Shown here in pieces: positions 17,357 to 25,330 of a stretch of DNA of 64,000 nucleotides (position 1 is the first letter of the stretch; every line of letters starts with the position of its first letter). The stretch comes from Actinophytocola algeriensis (GTDB taxonomy: Bacteria; Actinomycetota; Actinomycetes; Mycobacteriales; Pseudonocardiaceae), in NCBI RefSeq assembly GCF_014203735.1, contig NZ_JACHJQ010000005.1, positions 496,001 to 560,000 of the forward strand, read 5' to 3'. The translations under genes were made by a program, and so were the position numbers. The notes under the pieces were generated by a model. The model saw only the letters and a list, made by a program, of their open reading frames with translations, was not told the DNA's origin and searched no databases.

Positions 17357-18517
17357 TCAGCACATGCCGTTCACCGGGCCGGGGACGCCGGTGTAGGTGT
17401 AGGCGTCGCTGACCCAGGTGCTGTCGGTGAGCCGGTTCCACAGGCTCGTGGTGCCCCACCGGCCGGTGTGCGTGGTGCCGTTGGCGGAGCAGGCGATGGT
17501 GACGGTGGCACCGTCGGCCACCGTGCCCGCGACCGCGTAGCCGGTGCCGGGGCCGGAGCGACGGTTCAGCGTGGTGGCGCCGTCGGCGTCGATGATGCCC
17601 TGGGTGTAACCCAGCGCGCCGTAGTTGTACAGCTGGCCGCCGACCGGGACCGACCTGCTGCCGTGCAGCGCGGAGCCGCCGTACTGCGCCGATCCGTTGC
17701 GGAACAACCACTTGCCGATGATGTGGTTCGCGATGCCGACGAAGTTTCCGTTGTACATCAAGGAGAAGTGCACGTGCCGCGCCCTGGCGGCACCACCGCA
17801 GCCCGTTTCGGTTCCGGTGTCGCCCAGATACGTACCCGCCGACACCCGCAGCCCGTCGGCCCACAGGTGGTTCCACAGGTGGTAGTAGCGGCTGGCGTAG
17901 CCGTCGGGGTGCAGGACCCTGATCATGCCGACGCACGGGGTGTAGGCGAGCCCGTCCCGCACCGCCAGCACCCGTTGGTCGCCGCCCGCCAGGTCGACCG
18001 AGCTCCACGGACCGCTGCCCGCGTCGTGGGCGTGTGGACCGCCGAGCACGGTCCACGACTGGCCGACCGCCCACGGCAGGCGCATGCCGGTCCGGAAATC
18101 GCCGTTCACCGCCGCACCCGCCTGGCCGCCGTGCGCGGCGAACACGGTGCGCTCCCGCGCCGAGAGCACACCGGACCGCGTGGCAAGGTCGGCGAACGCG
18201 GGCTGCCCGTCGAGGGCGACCAGCCAGTCCGCCCTGCGTTCGGCCACGAACAGCCAGTCCCTCGGCAGTGCGTCGGCGCCGCGCGGCGCGACCAGCACCA
18301 CCGTGCCGAACGCCCACCGGCCTTCCGATCGCAGCACGCGCACCTCGGCGTCGGGCCAGCGGCTCGCCGCATCCCCCGCCACGCGGTCCCGTGCCGCCTG
18401 CGTCACCCGTTCGGCCAGGCCCGGCACCGGACCGGCCGAAACCGTTGCGGGGGCGACCAATGCGGATCCCACGACAAGGGCCGCGAGCGCGGCCACCCAG
18501 CGGGCCGTCCTGCCCAT
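17357..18517 (-). CDS. Secreted M23-type peptidase with C-terminal SH3-like domain
   Basis: A 386-residue exported protein with signal peptide (about 1-27). The middle part resembles the beta-lytic/LasA-like M23 peptidases: GGPHAHDAG followed by WSSVDLAGGD supplies the His and Asp metal ligands, YYHLW and HVHFSLM supply the other histidines. Such enzymes cut glycine-rich or peptidoglycan cross-bridges. The last 90 residues (RSGPGTGYAVAGTVADGATV and CSANGTTHTGRWG) look like a bacterial SH3 cell-wall-binding domain. The ATG at 18517 has GGAGG seven bases upstream. A close paralogue lies at 20427, beyond the divergent regulator. Confidence 0.82.
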   Translation of the reverse strand: MGRTARWVAALAALVVGSALVAPATVSAGPVPGLAERVTQAARDRVAGDAASRWPDAEVRVLRSEGRWAFGTVVLVAPRGADALPRDWLFVAERRADWLVALDGQPAFADLATRSGVLSARERTVFAAHGGQAGAAVNGDFRTGMRLPWAVGQSWTVLGGPHAHDAGSGPWSSVDLAGGDQRVLAVRDGLAYTPCVGMIRVLHPDGYASRYYHLWNHLWADGLRVSAGTYLGDTGTETGCGGAARARHVHFSLMYNGNFVGIANHIIGKWLFRNGSAQYGGSALHGSRSVPVGGQLYNYGALGYTQGIIDADGATTLNRRSGPGTGYAVAGTVADGATVTIACSANGTTHTGRWGTTSLWNRLTDSTWVSDAYTYTGVPGPVNGMC

Positions 18518-18650
18518 GACGACACCTCCGTCCACCCGACCGCCTCGACGCTACGGTCCGCGCCAGGGCACGGTGGCGTTGTTGCGGGGCGACAACGGGG
18601 TATGCAACAAAGCCCCCGGGCAGTGGCTTGTGCTGGCTCGGGCGACCGCT

Positions 18651-18656
18651 GATACT
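18651..18656 (+). promoter_or_regulatory. Possible -10 box for a leaderless regulator mRNA
   Basis: GATACT lies seven bases before the GTG at 18664, the spacing expected if transcription starts at the start codon. No ribosome-binding site precedes that codon. Leaderless messages are common in actinomycetes. No clear -35 element was identified. Confidence 0.35.
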
Positions 18657-18663
18657 ACGCAGC

Positions 18664-20262
18664 GTGTCGACGTCGACCGCTCGTGTGACCACGGGGCGCC
18701 CCAACAAGATCGCCGACGACGCCGACGGCCGCTTCGTCAGCCGCACCCGCATCGCGTGGCTGCTGCGGATGAGCAGGCTGTACGGGCAGGACCCCGAGCT
18801 GGCCGTGGCGAGACGGTGCGCGACCGCCTTCCCCGCTCATCAGAGACCGGTCACGCCCAGCCAGATCTCCCGCTGGGAGAACGGGACGCTGCCGGTGCCC
18901 TACCGCGTGATCCGCGCCTACGAGGACCTGCTCGGCCTGCCCGCCGGCCATCTCACCGCCGCGGTCGACACCGTGCACCAGGTCCGGTCGGTCCGGCCGG
19001 GCCCGCCCCGCCTGGACCGCCGGTTCACCCCGGACGCGCGGCTCGCCGGGGAGCTCGACGACCTGCTCGACCGGTGCGTGGGCAGCGCGCCGGTGCGCGG
19101 CGTGGACTGGGACGCGATGAGCGCCCGCGTGCTCGCGATACCGCACGTCTACCTGCCGAGGCCGGTGTGGAGCACGCTCGTCAACCGTCTGCTCGCCGAG
19201 ATGTCGGTCTCACGCGGGCGCGCCTACCTGCACCGCTGGGAGGCGCTGCGCAGACTGCAGGGCCATCCCGTGGCGCGTCAGGTGATCGCTGCGGCCGTGG
19301 CCGAGATGGTCGCCGACCCGGCCAGCCAGATCATCGTCGACCCGCTCATGCTGCTGGTGCACGACCGGCAGTCCATCCAGCTGCTGGTGGACGAGGTCGC
19401 CGCGCCGACGAGCGAACGGACGCTGCACGCCGCGCTGGAAGTCTGCGAGCTGGCCGCCGAGGCGGGCCGGTTCGGTGGCGAGGACGCCACGACCCTCGAC
19501 GTGCTCGCCCGCGCCCACCTCGCGGACAACGGCCTGCCGCCCCATCTGCGGCGGGCGGCCGCGGACTTGATGTCCAGGCTCACACCACCCGGCGGCCGGG
19601 CACCGACCGGAACACGCGGCGGCGACCAGGACCACACCCCGGGGCGCGCGGCGGCCGTCGCCGCGCTGACCACCTCGGCGGAGGCGGCACTCGACGTGGC
19701 CACCAGGGGGACGTCGGCGGGCGAGAACCGCATGCTGACCCGGCTGGTTGACGAACTGCTGTTCAGCCAGCAGGTCGACGTGCGGCTGGGCGCCGCGGCG
19801 GTGCTGGCGGCGAGCCCGTTCGGCACGCCGCTGGCCGACGCGCTGGCCGGCCACCTCGCCGCGGCCCTGTCGGCGGGCGACCGGTCGCCGACAGGCGAGT
19901 GGGCGTCCGCGCTCGGCACGATCGGCGGCGCCGGGCACCGGCCCGCGCTGGAGGCGCTGCTCGCCGGCCCCGTGCCGCCCGCGATGGCCGTGCAGGCGGC
20001 GTTCGGCCTGGGCAACCTGCCCGGCCGAACCGACCCCGCGGTGCTCACGCACGCCGTGCGTCGCCACGCCCGCGCATGGCAGCGAACCCGGCGCGACGGC
20101 GCCGAGGAGGTGTTGCGCGCGCTGGTCTACGCGGCCGGGATGCAGCACGCGACGTCGTTGCTGTCCGACGTCCGGAGCAGGCCGGAACTGCCCGACGGGG
20201 TCCGTGCGGCGGCCCGCTGGTGGCTGGTGCGGCCCGTGTCGGCAGCCGCCGCCGAGGGGTAA
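18664..20262 (+). CDS. XRE-family regulator with a large HEAT-like C-terminal region
   Basis: A 532-residue protein. The N-terminal 100 residues contain an XRE helix-turn-helix (RIAWLLRMSRLYG then VTPSQISRWENGTLPVPYRVIRAYEDLLG). The remaining 400 residues are alanine/leucine-rich helical repeats resembling HEAT/ARM repeats (GHRPALEALLAGPVPPAMAV, AAVLAASPFGTPLADALAG). I know no function for this architecture. The GTG at 18664 is chosen because a -10-like GATACT seven bases upstream suggests a leaderless message; an in-frame GTG lies at 18628. It sits between two paralogous M23 peptidase genes, divergent from one and upstream of the other, and may regulate both. Confidence 0.75.
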   Translation: MSTSTARVTTGRPNKIADDADGRFVSRTRIAWLLRMSRLYGQDPELAVARRCATAFPAHQRPVTPSQISRWENGTLPVPYRVIRAYEDLLGLPAGHLTAAVDTVHQVRSVRPGPPRLDRRFTPDARLAGELDDLLDRCVGSAPVRGVDWDAMSARVLAIPHVYLPRPVWSTLVNRLLAEMSVSRGRAYLHRWEALRRLQGHPVARQVIAAAVAEMVADPASQIIVDPLMLLVHDRQSIQLLVDEVAAPTSERTLHAALEVCELAAEAGRFGGEDATTLDVLARAHLADNGLPPHLRRAAADLMSRLTPPGGRAPTGTRGGDQDHTPGRAAAVAALTTSAEAALDVATRGTSAGENRMLTRLVDELLFSQQVDVRLGAAAVLAASPFGTPLADALAGHLAAALSAGDRSPTGEWASALGTIGGAGHRPALEALLAGPVPPAMAVQAAFGLGNLPGRTDPAVLTHAVRRHARAWQRTRRDGAEEVLRALVYAAGMQHATSLLSDVRSRPELPDGVRAAARWWLVRPVSAAAAEG

Positions 20263-20426
20263 TTGCGATCACCGGCGGCTCCGGCAACAACGCCCTGCCG
20301 CCCGCCGATGTCCTGGTGGAATCGACTCGCGTACTCGGCCGGCTGCCCTGCCTTCCGCTTGCTCAGCACGCTTCGGATGAGTCGTCCCCTTGTCCGGCCG
20401 TCACGCCCGGATAGTGGAGGTACGAC

Positions 20427-21584
20427 ATGAGATCACGAACCCTGACCGGCCTGGTGGCCGCCGGCCTGCTCGTCACGCAGGTGGTGGCGAGCACGGCGGC
20501 CGCCGAGCCGACGGCCGGCCTCGTCTCGGAGGTGACCGCACGGATGCACGCCGAGGCGGCGGGCGCCACGGCCGCGGTGGCGACGCCGCGGGTCGACGTC
20601 AGCAGGCAGGACGGCACATGGGCGTTCGGCACCGCGGTTCTGGCGACCGCGCCGGACTCGGAGGCCATGCCGGAGGGCTGGCTGTTCGTCGCTCACCGCG
20701 CGGGAAGCGACTGGACGGTCGCCCTGGAGGGTGAGCCTGCGTTCGCCGAACTGGCGGCCGAGGCACCGGTGGTCACCGAGGCAGAGCGCCCCCTGTTGTC
20801 CACACAGGACGTTGCGCAGCCGGGGGCGCTCGCCAACGGCGACGGGCGCACCGGGATGGCGCTGCCCTACGCGGTGGGCCAGACGTGGGGGATGCCCGGC
20901 GGCCCGCACGGCTGGGGCGGTGCGGCACCGCCGTGGAGCTCCCTCGACCTGGCGGGCGGTGACCAGGTGGTGCGTGCCGCGCGCGGGGGCACCGCGTACA
21001 CGATGTGCAAGGGCTGGGTCCGGGTCATCCACGACCGCGGCTACGCCACCGACTACTACCACCTGTGGGAGAACGTCAACGTCAACGGCGCGGCGGTGAG
21101 CCAGGGCAGCTACCTCGGCTACACCGGCACGGACGTCACCTGCGGCGGGTCGGCGCACGGACGGCACGTGCACTTCGCGCTGCGGCAGAACAGCGCCTAC
21201 GTCGGCATCGCCGACCACAACGTGGGCAAGTGGGTGCCCCAGAACGGCGGCGCGGCCTACCAGGGTTCCGCGCTGCACGGCAGCACCCGGGTCTACGCGG
21301 GCGGCTCGCTGTACAACTACGGCGCGCTCGGTTTCACGCAGGGTGTCATGGACACCAACGGCGGCGGCGTGGTGAACAAGCGGACCGGACCGGGCACCGG
21401 CTACGCGACAGCAGGCACGGTCGCAGACGGTGCGACCGTGACCGTCTCCTGCTCGGCCAACGGCACTAGCCACACGGGCCGGTGGGGAGCCTCCAGCCTG
21501 TGGAACCGGCTCACCGACGGCACCTGGGTGAGCGACGCGTTCATGTGGACTGGAATCTCCGGGCCCGTCAACGGCTACTGCTGA
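20427..21584 (+). CDS. Secreted M23-type peptidase with C-terminal SH3-like domain, paralogue
   Basis: A 385-residue exported paralogue of the protein at 17357, alike over its whole length. A signal peptide ends near AAAEP. Metal-site motifs are kept (GGPHGWGG with WSSLDLAGGD, YYHLW, HVHFALR), and the SH3-like tail (TGPGTGYATAGTVADGATVT, CSANGTSHTGRWG) matches its partner, ending VNGYC versus VNGMC. GGAGG lies six bases before the ATG. A hairpin terminator follows at 21603. The pair arose by duplication around the XRE regulator. Confidence 0.82.
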   Translation: MRSRTLTGLVAAGLLVTQVVASTAAAEPTAGLVSEVTARMHAEAAGATAAVATPRVDVSRQDGTWAFGTAVLATAPDSEAMPEGWLFVAHRAGSDWTVALEGEPAFAELAAEAPVVTEAERPLLSTQDVAQPGALANGDGRTGMALPYAVGQTWGMPGGPHGWGGAAPPWSSLDLAGGDQVVRAARGGTAYTMCKGWVRVIHDRGYATDYYHLWENVNVNGAAVSQGSYLGYTGTDVTCGGSAHGRHVHFALRQNSAYVGIADHNVGKWVPQNGGAAYQGSALHGSTRVYAGGSLYNYGALGFTQGVMDTNGGGVVNKRTGPGTGYATAGTVADGATVTVSCSANGTSHTGRWGASSLWNRLTDGTWVSDAFMWTGISGPVNGYC

Positions 21585-21602
21585 CTGTGTACGCGCGCGG
21601 CA

Positions 21603-21631
21603 CGGGTCGGGTGAGCACCTCACCCGGCCCG
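21603..21631 (+). terminator. Hairpin terminator after the second M23 gene
   Basis: CGGGTCGGGTGAG (21603-21615) pairs with CTCACCCGGCCCG (21619-21631) around a 3-base loop, with one G-U pair and no mismatch. It begins 19 bases after the stop at 21584. There is no T-run, as usual in high-GC actinomycetes. Confidence 0.65.
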
Positions 21632-21874
21632 CGCCGTGACTCGCGGCAGCAGACTGTTCGTTCGGGACTGCCCACGGTTGGTTGACACCGTGCTGGTGGT
21701 GCTGAACCGCAGTACGCCTCCCGTGCCCGCGTCAGGTCGACCGACCATCCGGGTGTACGCGGTACGCCGTGCCCGCCCAACGCGCAGCGGTGCCCTACTG
21801 CGCGACTTGGGAACGATCATGGCGCATCTGGATGATCCGCGCGTGGCCCGGACATCGCTGGGGGTCTGGCCGGG

Positions 21875-22375
21875 ATGTTCCTCATCATCATGATCAGTCT
21901 GGTCGACGTGATGGTGCAGAACCCGATCATCGCCCCGTCCACCCGCTCCGACGCGGTCAGCCTGCTGCCCACGTACGGGGCCATGCAGAACGCCGTCGGC
22001 TCCGCATTCACCGGTGACCTGTCGGCCGGCTACATGCTCCTCGGACTCCTCTGGCTGGTAGGCGCGTCAGTGATCGGCCTCATGGTGTTCCACCGTCGCA
22101 CCCGGGACCACATCGCCAGGATCGACCCGGCAACGCCACGCCCCCAACAAGACCACTCCGCGACGGTCGTGGTGAGCCTGACCCCCGAGGGAACCCTCCG
22201 GATCCACTCGACGTCCGGGCCGGTGGCGGTCTACGGGTGCACTGACGACCATGTGCTGCTGTCCACCCCGCCCTCCACGACACGCACCGTCCCGGCAAGT
22301 CTGCTGGCCTTGGAGTTCATGGAGCCGGTCAACCCGGCCAGACAGGCAACCTCCGCAGCGGTCGACCGCACGTGA
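21875..22375 (+). pseudogene. C-terminal piece of an ABC-2-type permease
   Basis: The frame opens after a stop near 21833 and reads IAGGLAGMFLIIMISLVDV, PIIAPSTRSDAVSLLPTYGAMQ and GYMLLGLLWLVGASVIGLMVF. These match the last two membrane helices and the extracellular loop of ABC-2/YhgE-like permeases. The remaining roughly 80 residues are soluble, with no known domain. The N-terminal half of such a permease (over 250 residues) is absent. It may be a remnant or a short independent membrane protein. No ribosome-binding site precedes ATG 21875. Confidence 0.45.
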
Positions 22376-22947
22376 GGTGACCGCGGCAGGCGCACGGTGT
22401 GATCGTCTCCACGGAGGCCCGCTGTCGAACGGTGATGCGCGCATGTGAGTCCACTCCCTTGGGCTTGCTTCGTCGGGCATCCCACCAACGGCGGGGCCCC
22501 AGCCCTGGCCTATCCAGTACGCCTCCCCTTGATCCACCTGCACGGCCCACTCACTCGATCGGGTCGGCGGTCGGTTCGGGCCAGCCTTGAGGAGGGTTAC
22601 CGGATAACAATCAATCGGGCAGCCTTATCCACAACGAGGATCGGCGAGCAGCGTGGACGTGACGCCGCACGTTGCGCCACCCGAGCCGGGAACCATCACC
22701 GAAAGCAGCCACTTCACCGTCGAACCTCGGAGTCCCGAACCATCAGCCCACAATTGGTAGTCGGACAAAAGGCGAAGGCCGTGGTGTCCACGAAAAGGCG
22801 CACGCAGACGACGCACCGAGGCGACAGCCCCGCTGGAAGTGGGTCCGTGACCGCGGCACCATCGTCCGTGTGTCGCCCGCAAGTCGGCGGTCGACGACCG
22901 GCGGGTTCGCTCGATCGGGGTGGTGCGGCTGTCTGTACGGTGCCCGC
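22376..22947. other. Gene-free interval
   Basis: No frame here shows protein-like sequence, an acceptable start or family similarity. A single TTATCCACA (22625-22633) resembles a DnaA box but is isolated. The interval presumably holds the promoter of the gene at 22948. Confidence 0.4.
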
Positions 22948-23994
22948 ATGTCACAGCCACTGATCGGAGTGGTCCTCGCCGCGACCGGACGGCTGGCACC
23001 GCTCGGCGTGCCGTTGGACTTCGTCGCACGCGCCCTGCCCTGGCCCGTCGGTGTGCTCGTGCGTGACAGCGGGTCGACCGCTGGCGGGGCACGGGTCGCC
23101 GCGCTGTCTCTTGTGGAGGCCGGTGTACGGGTCGTGGTGACATTGGGTGGGACCGAGACTTTGCCCGCGGTGGCGGGTGTCTGCACCGAGCGCGAGGTGC
23201 CGTGCGTGTCCACGACGCTGCCGTGGCAGGTGTTCGCCGCCGGCCACCAACCGGGGTGGGCGTTCCATTTCGGTTGGGGGCTGGACGACATCGCGGTGGT
23301 GTTCGCCGACCTGTGGGAGTACGTGGGCCAGGCCCGTGTGGTCGGGTGCCTGTGGAACGACGGCACCCAGGGCGAGGCGTTGCGGCGGTGGTTCCGGCCG
23401 GTCGCAGCGGCGCGGGGGCACGAGCTGGTTGACCTGCCGTACCGGGAGTCCGGCGGCGAACTGCCTGATGTGGCGGGTGTGGAGGTGGTGACCGGGGCCG
23501 CGACCGCCACCGACCTCGCGACGGCGCTGCGCCACCGCCGACCTCGGCTGGTGACCTGCTCGCGTTGGTTGACCTACCCGTTCAGTGTGGCCCAGCACGG
23601 TCTGGACCGGGTCGCCACGATCGTGTCGTGGACGCCGGAGCATGCCCACCGGGCTGCTGTCCGCACACCTCGTGACCTCGCTGCCGCTTACGAGGCGGCG
23701 ACCGGGTCGGGGTGGCTGCAGCCGCTCGGGTTGGCACACGCCCTGATGGAGGTGGCGTGCCACGCGGTGGCCAGTGCGGACTCCCGAGAGGGCTTGGCGG
23801 CGGTGCTGGCGCGTACTCGCCTGGCGACCCTGGCCGGTGTACTCGACTGGACGGCCGGGCCGGTGCCCGGCGTGGCGACGATTCCGTTGGCAGGTGGGCA
23901 GTGGCGCGCCAGGCCACAGCCGGAACTGGTTGTCGTGGACAACCGTCGCGCGCCGGTCGTGCCTGTCGGTGGCGAGCTGCTGGTTGGGCCGTGA
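22948..23994 (+). CDS. Cytosolic protein with a type I periplasmic-binding fold
   Basis: A 348-residue protein resembling amino-acid ABC-transporter binding proteins (Peripla_BP_6-like). An N-terminal PLIGVVLAATGRLAPLGVPL is followed by the typical VRDSGSTAGGARVAALSLVE and VVVTLGGTETLPAVAGVCTE segments that line the ligand cleft, then CVSTTLPWQVFAAG. There is no signal peptide or lipobox, so unlike true transport proteins it should stay in the cytoplasm, perhaps as a sensor. No transporter gene adjoins. The ATG at 22948 lacks a clear ribosome-binding site. It ends seven bases from the convergent gene at 24002. Confidence 0.65.
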   Translation: MSQPLIGVVLAATGRLAPLGVPLDFVARALPWPVGVLVRDSGSTAGGARVAALSLVEAGVRVVVTLGGTETLPAVAGVCTEREVPCVSTTLPWQVFAAGHQPGWAFHFGWGLDDIAVVFADLWEYVGQARVVGCLWNDGTQGEALRRWFRPVAAARGHELVDLPYRESGGELPDVAGVEVVTGAATATDLATALRHRRPRLVTCSRWLTYPFSVAQHGLDRVATIVSWTPEHAHRAAVRTPRDLAAAYEAATGSGWLQPLGLAHALMEVACHAVASADSREGLAAVLARTRLATLAGVLDWTAGPVPGVATIPLAGGQWRARPQPELVVVDNRRAPVVPVGGELLVGP

Positions 23995-24001
23995 CCCGCG
24001 T

Positions 24002-24511
24002 TCAGTCCGTGGCCAATGTGAAGGTGAACCGGTAGGCCACCTCCGCCGCGCGCCCCGACGTGCGTGTCACCTTGCCCTCGCCCCGGGTGTTGGCGTATGC
24101 GCCGGTGCCGCCGACGACCGCCAGGGTCGTGTCTTCGAAACCCGTCGCGAGCGTCTTGTAGGTGCGCAGTCCGGACAGGTGCAGCTCGCCGTCCTTCAGC
24201 CGGAACACCGATGTGCAGTGCGCCGTCACCGCCGGCGGCACGGTCACCGATATGGACACCACGCCGCAGTGGGAGTATCCCTCGCCGACCTTGGCACGCC
24301 CCTGCTCATCGAGCAGGTCGCCACCAGCGACGAAGCCGCTGCCTACAGCAGGGTTTACGGGCGCGGACATCAGCGACCGTTTGGCCATCACCTCCACTGT
24401 GTCCGCCTTGGGGTCGACTGCGGTGCTGACGCCCGCGGCACCGGCGCTGACAGCACCAGCGCTCAGGAGCGCCCCGGCGAGCACGAGCACGTGCCACGGC
24501 TTGATCCGCAC
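24002..24511 (-). CDS. Secreted allene-oxide-cyclase/dirigent-like barrel protein
   Basis: A 169-residue exported protein with signal peptide (MRIKPWHVLVLAGALLSAGA, cleaved near residue 26). The mature part fits the AOC/dirigent-like beta-barrel: GSGFVAGGDLLDEQGRAKVG, then CTSVFRLKDGELHLSGL and the signature AVVGGTGAYANTRGEGKV, where GGTGxY is diagnostic. In plants this barrel guides cyclisation or coupling reactions. Bacterial secreted versions have no settled role. Two cysteines could form a disulphide. It is a single gene convergent with 22948. Confidence 0.75.
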   Translation of the reverse strand: MRIKPWHVLVLAGALLSAGAVSAGAAGVSTAVDPKADTVEVMAKRSLMSAPVNPAVGSGFVAGGDLLDEQGRAKVGEGYSHCGVVSISVTVPPAVTAHCTSVFRLKDGELHLSGLRTYKTLATGFEDTTLAVVGGTGAYANTRGEGKVTRTSGRAAEVAYRFTFTLATD

Positions 24512-24957
24512 CCCACACCTCCATGTCCAGAACCGATGTTGTCTTCGACGCTAGTTCTGTTGCGGGGTAACGGACATCGCTAGATAGCGTGGCCACGAAC
24601 GGTGGACCGACCGGCTACTCGGCACGGTCGGTATACCGGGTGCGCGGCACAGAACGCACCCATGTTGGGACGATGGTTCATACCGACGTCGACCACGTCT
24701 GGTCACGCCGACGACGTTCCTCGCGGTGACAACCCGAGAAGCGGTTCGTCCAGATCGCCATCGCGATGCTGGCGAACCGGAAGCCTCGGTTGGACACGAT
24801 CCGCGGGCGCGGCCGGCGGTGGTCCACGTGCGGCGGGTTACGGCTCGAGCTGGATCTTCGGACAACCTGCAGGCGGTGCGTCGGCGGAGATACACGTGCA
24901 CGTAACAGGATCGTCGGCCCGCGGTGAAGGCGGTGGGTGCGAGCGAAAGGAGTTGTC

Positions 24958-25172
24958 GTGCGTAGCATCACATTGACCGCAGCTGCTGCGGTGGTCACCC
25001 TGGGGAGTTTGCTGGGGCGGCGGGAACCGCTTCGGCAGAACCCGACGTCACCATCGAACAGTGCCTCGACAGCGGCGGGATTCCGCACCTGGGAATCGAT
25101 ACGTCGAATGAGGAACGATCCGGCTGGTGCGAAGGCGGATGGTACGACGGGCACATGCTGCGCTTCCGCTGA
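24958..25172 (+). pseudogene. Small secreted cysteine-containing protein, frameshifted
   Basis: An excellent AAAGGAG lies five bases before the GTG at 24958, which starts a signal peptide (MRSITLTAAAAVVTLGSLLG). After a run of four G residues near 25015 the frame must shift by one base to continue as AAGTASAEPDVTIEQCLDSG and GWCEGGWYDGHMLRFR, stopping at 25172. One extra G would restore a protein of about 70 residues with a standard AxA cleavage site and two cysteines. It is either a recent pseudogene or a homopolymer sequencing error. A strong terminator follows. Confidence 0.65.
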
Positions 25173-25186
25173 CGGCCTTGACCTAC

Positions 25187-25232
25187 GGGACCAGGGGGCT
25201 GACGACGCGGTCGCCGTCAGCCCCCTGGTCCC
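25187..25232 (+). terminator. Strong hairpin terminator
   Basis: GGGACCAGGGGGCTGACG (25187-25204) is perfectly complementary to CGTCAGCCCCCTGGTCCC (25215-25232), giving an 18-bp stem with a 10-base loop. It begins 15 bases after the stop of the small secreted protein gene and insulates the downstream RNase J gene. There is no T-tract. Confidence 0.8.
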
Positions 25233-25330
25233 GCCACCCACCAGCTCGTACTCCGGACCGAACCGTCAGCGGAGTGGGCTCGCAGGAGCTGACGACAGCG
25301 AATCCGAGACTGTGCCAGTAACGTGAGGGT

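Noticed and set aside
22625-22633. TTATCCACA resembling a DnaA box
   Set aside because: It is single, with no cluster of boxes, no AT-rich unwinding region and no dnaA/dnaN nearby, so an origin is not supported.
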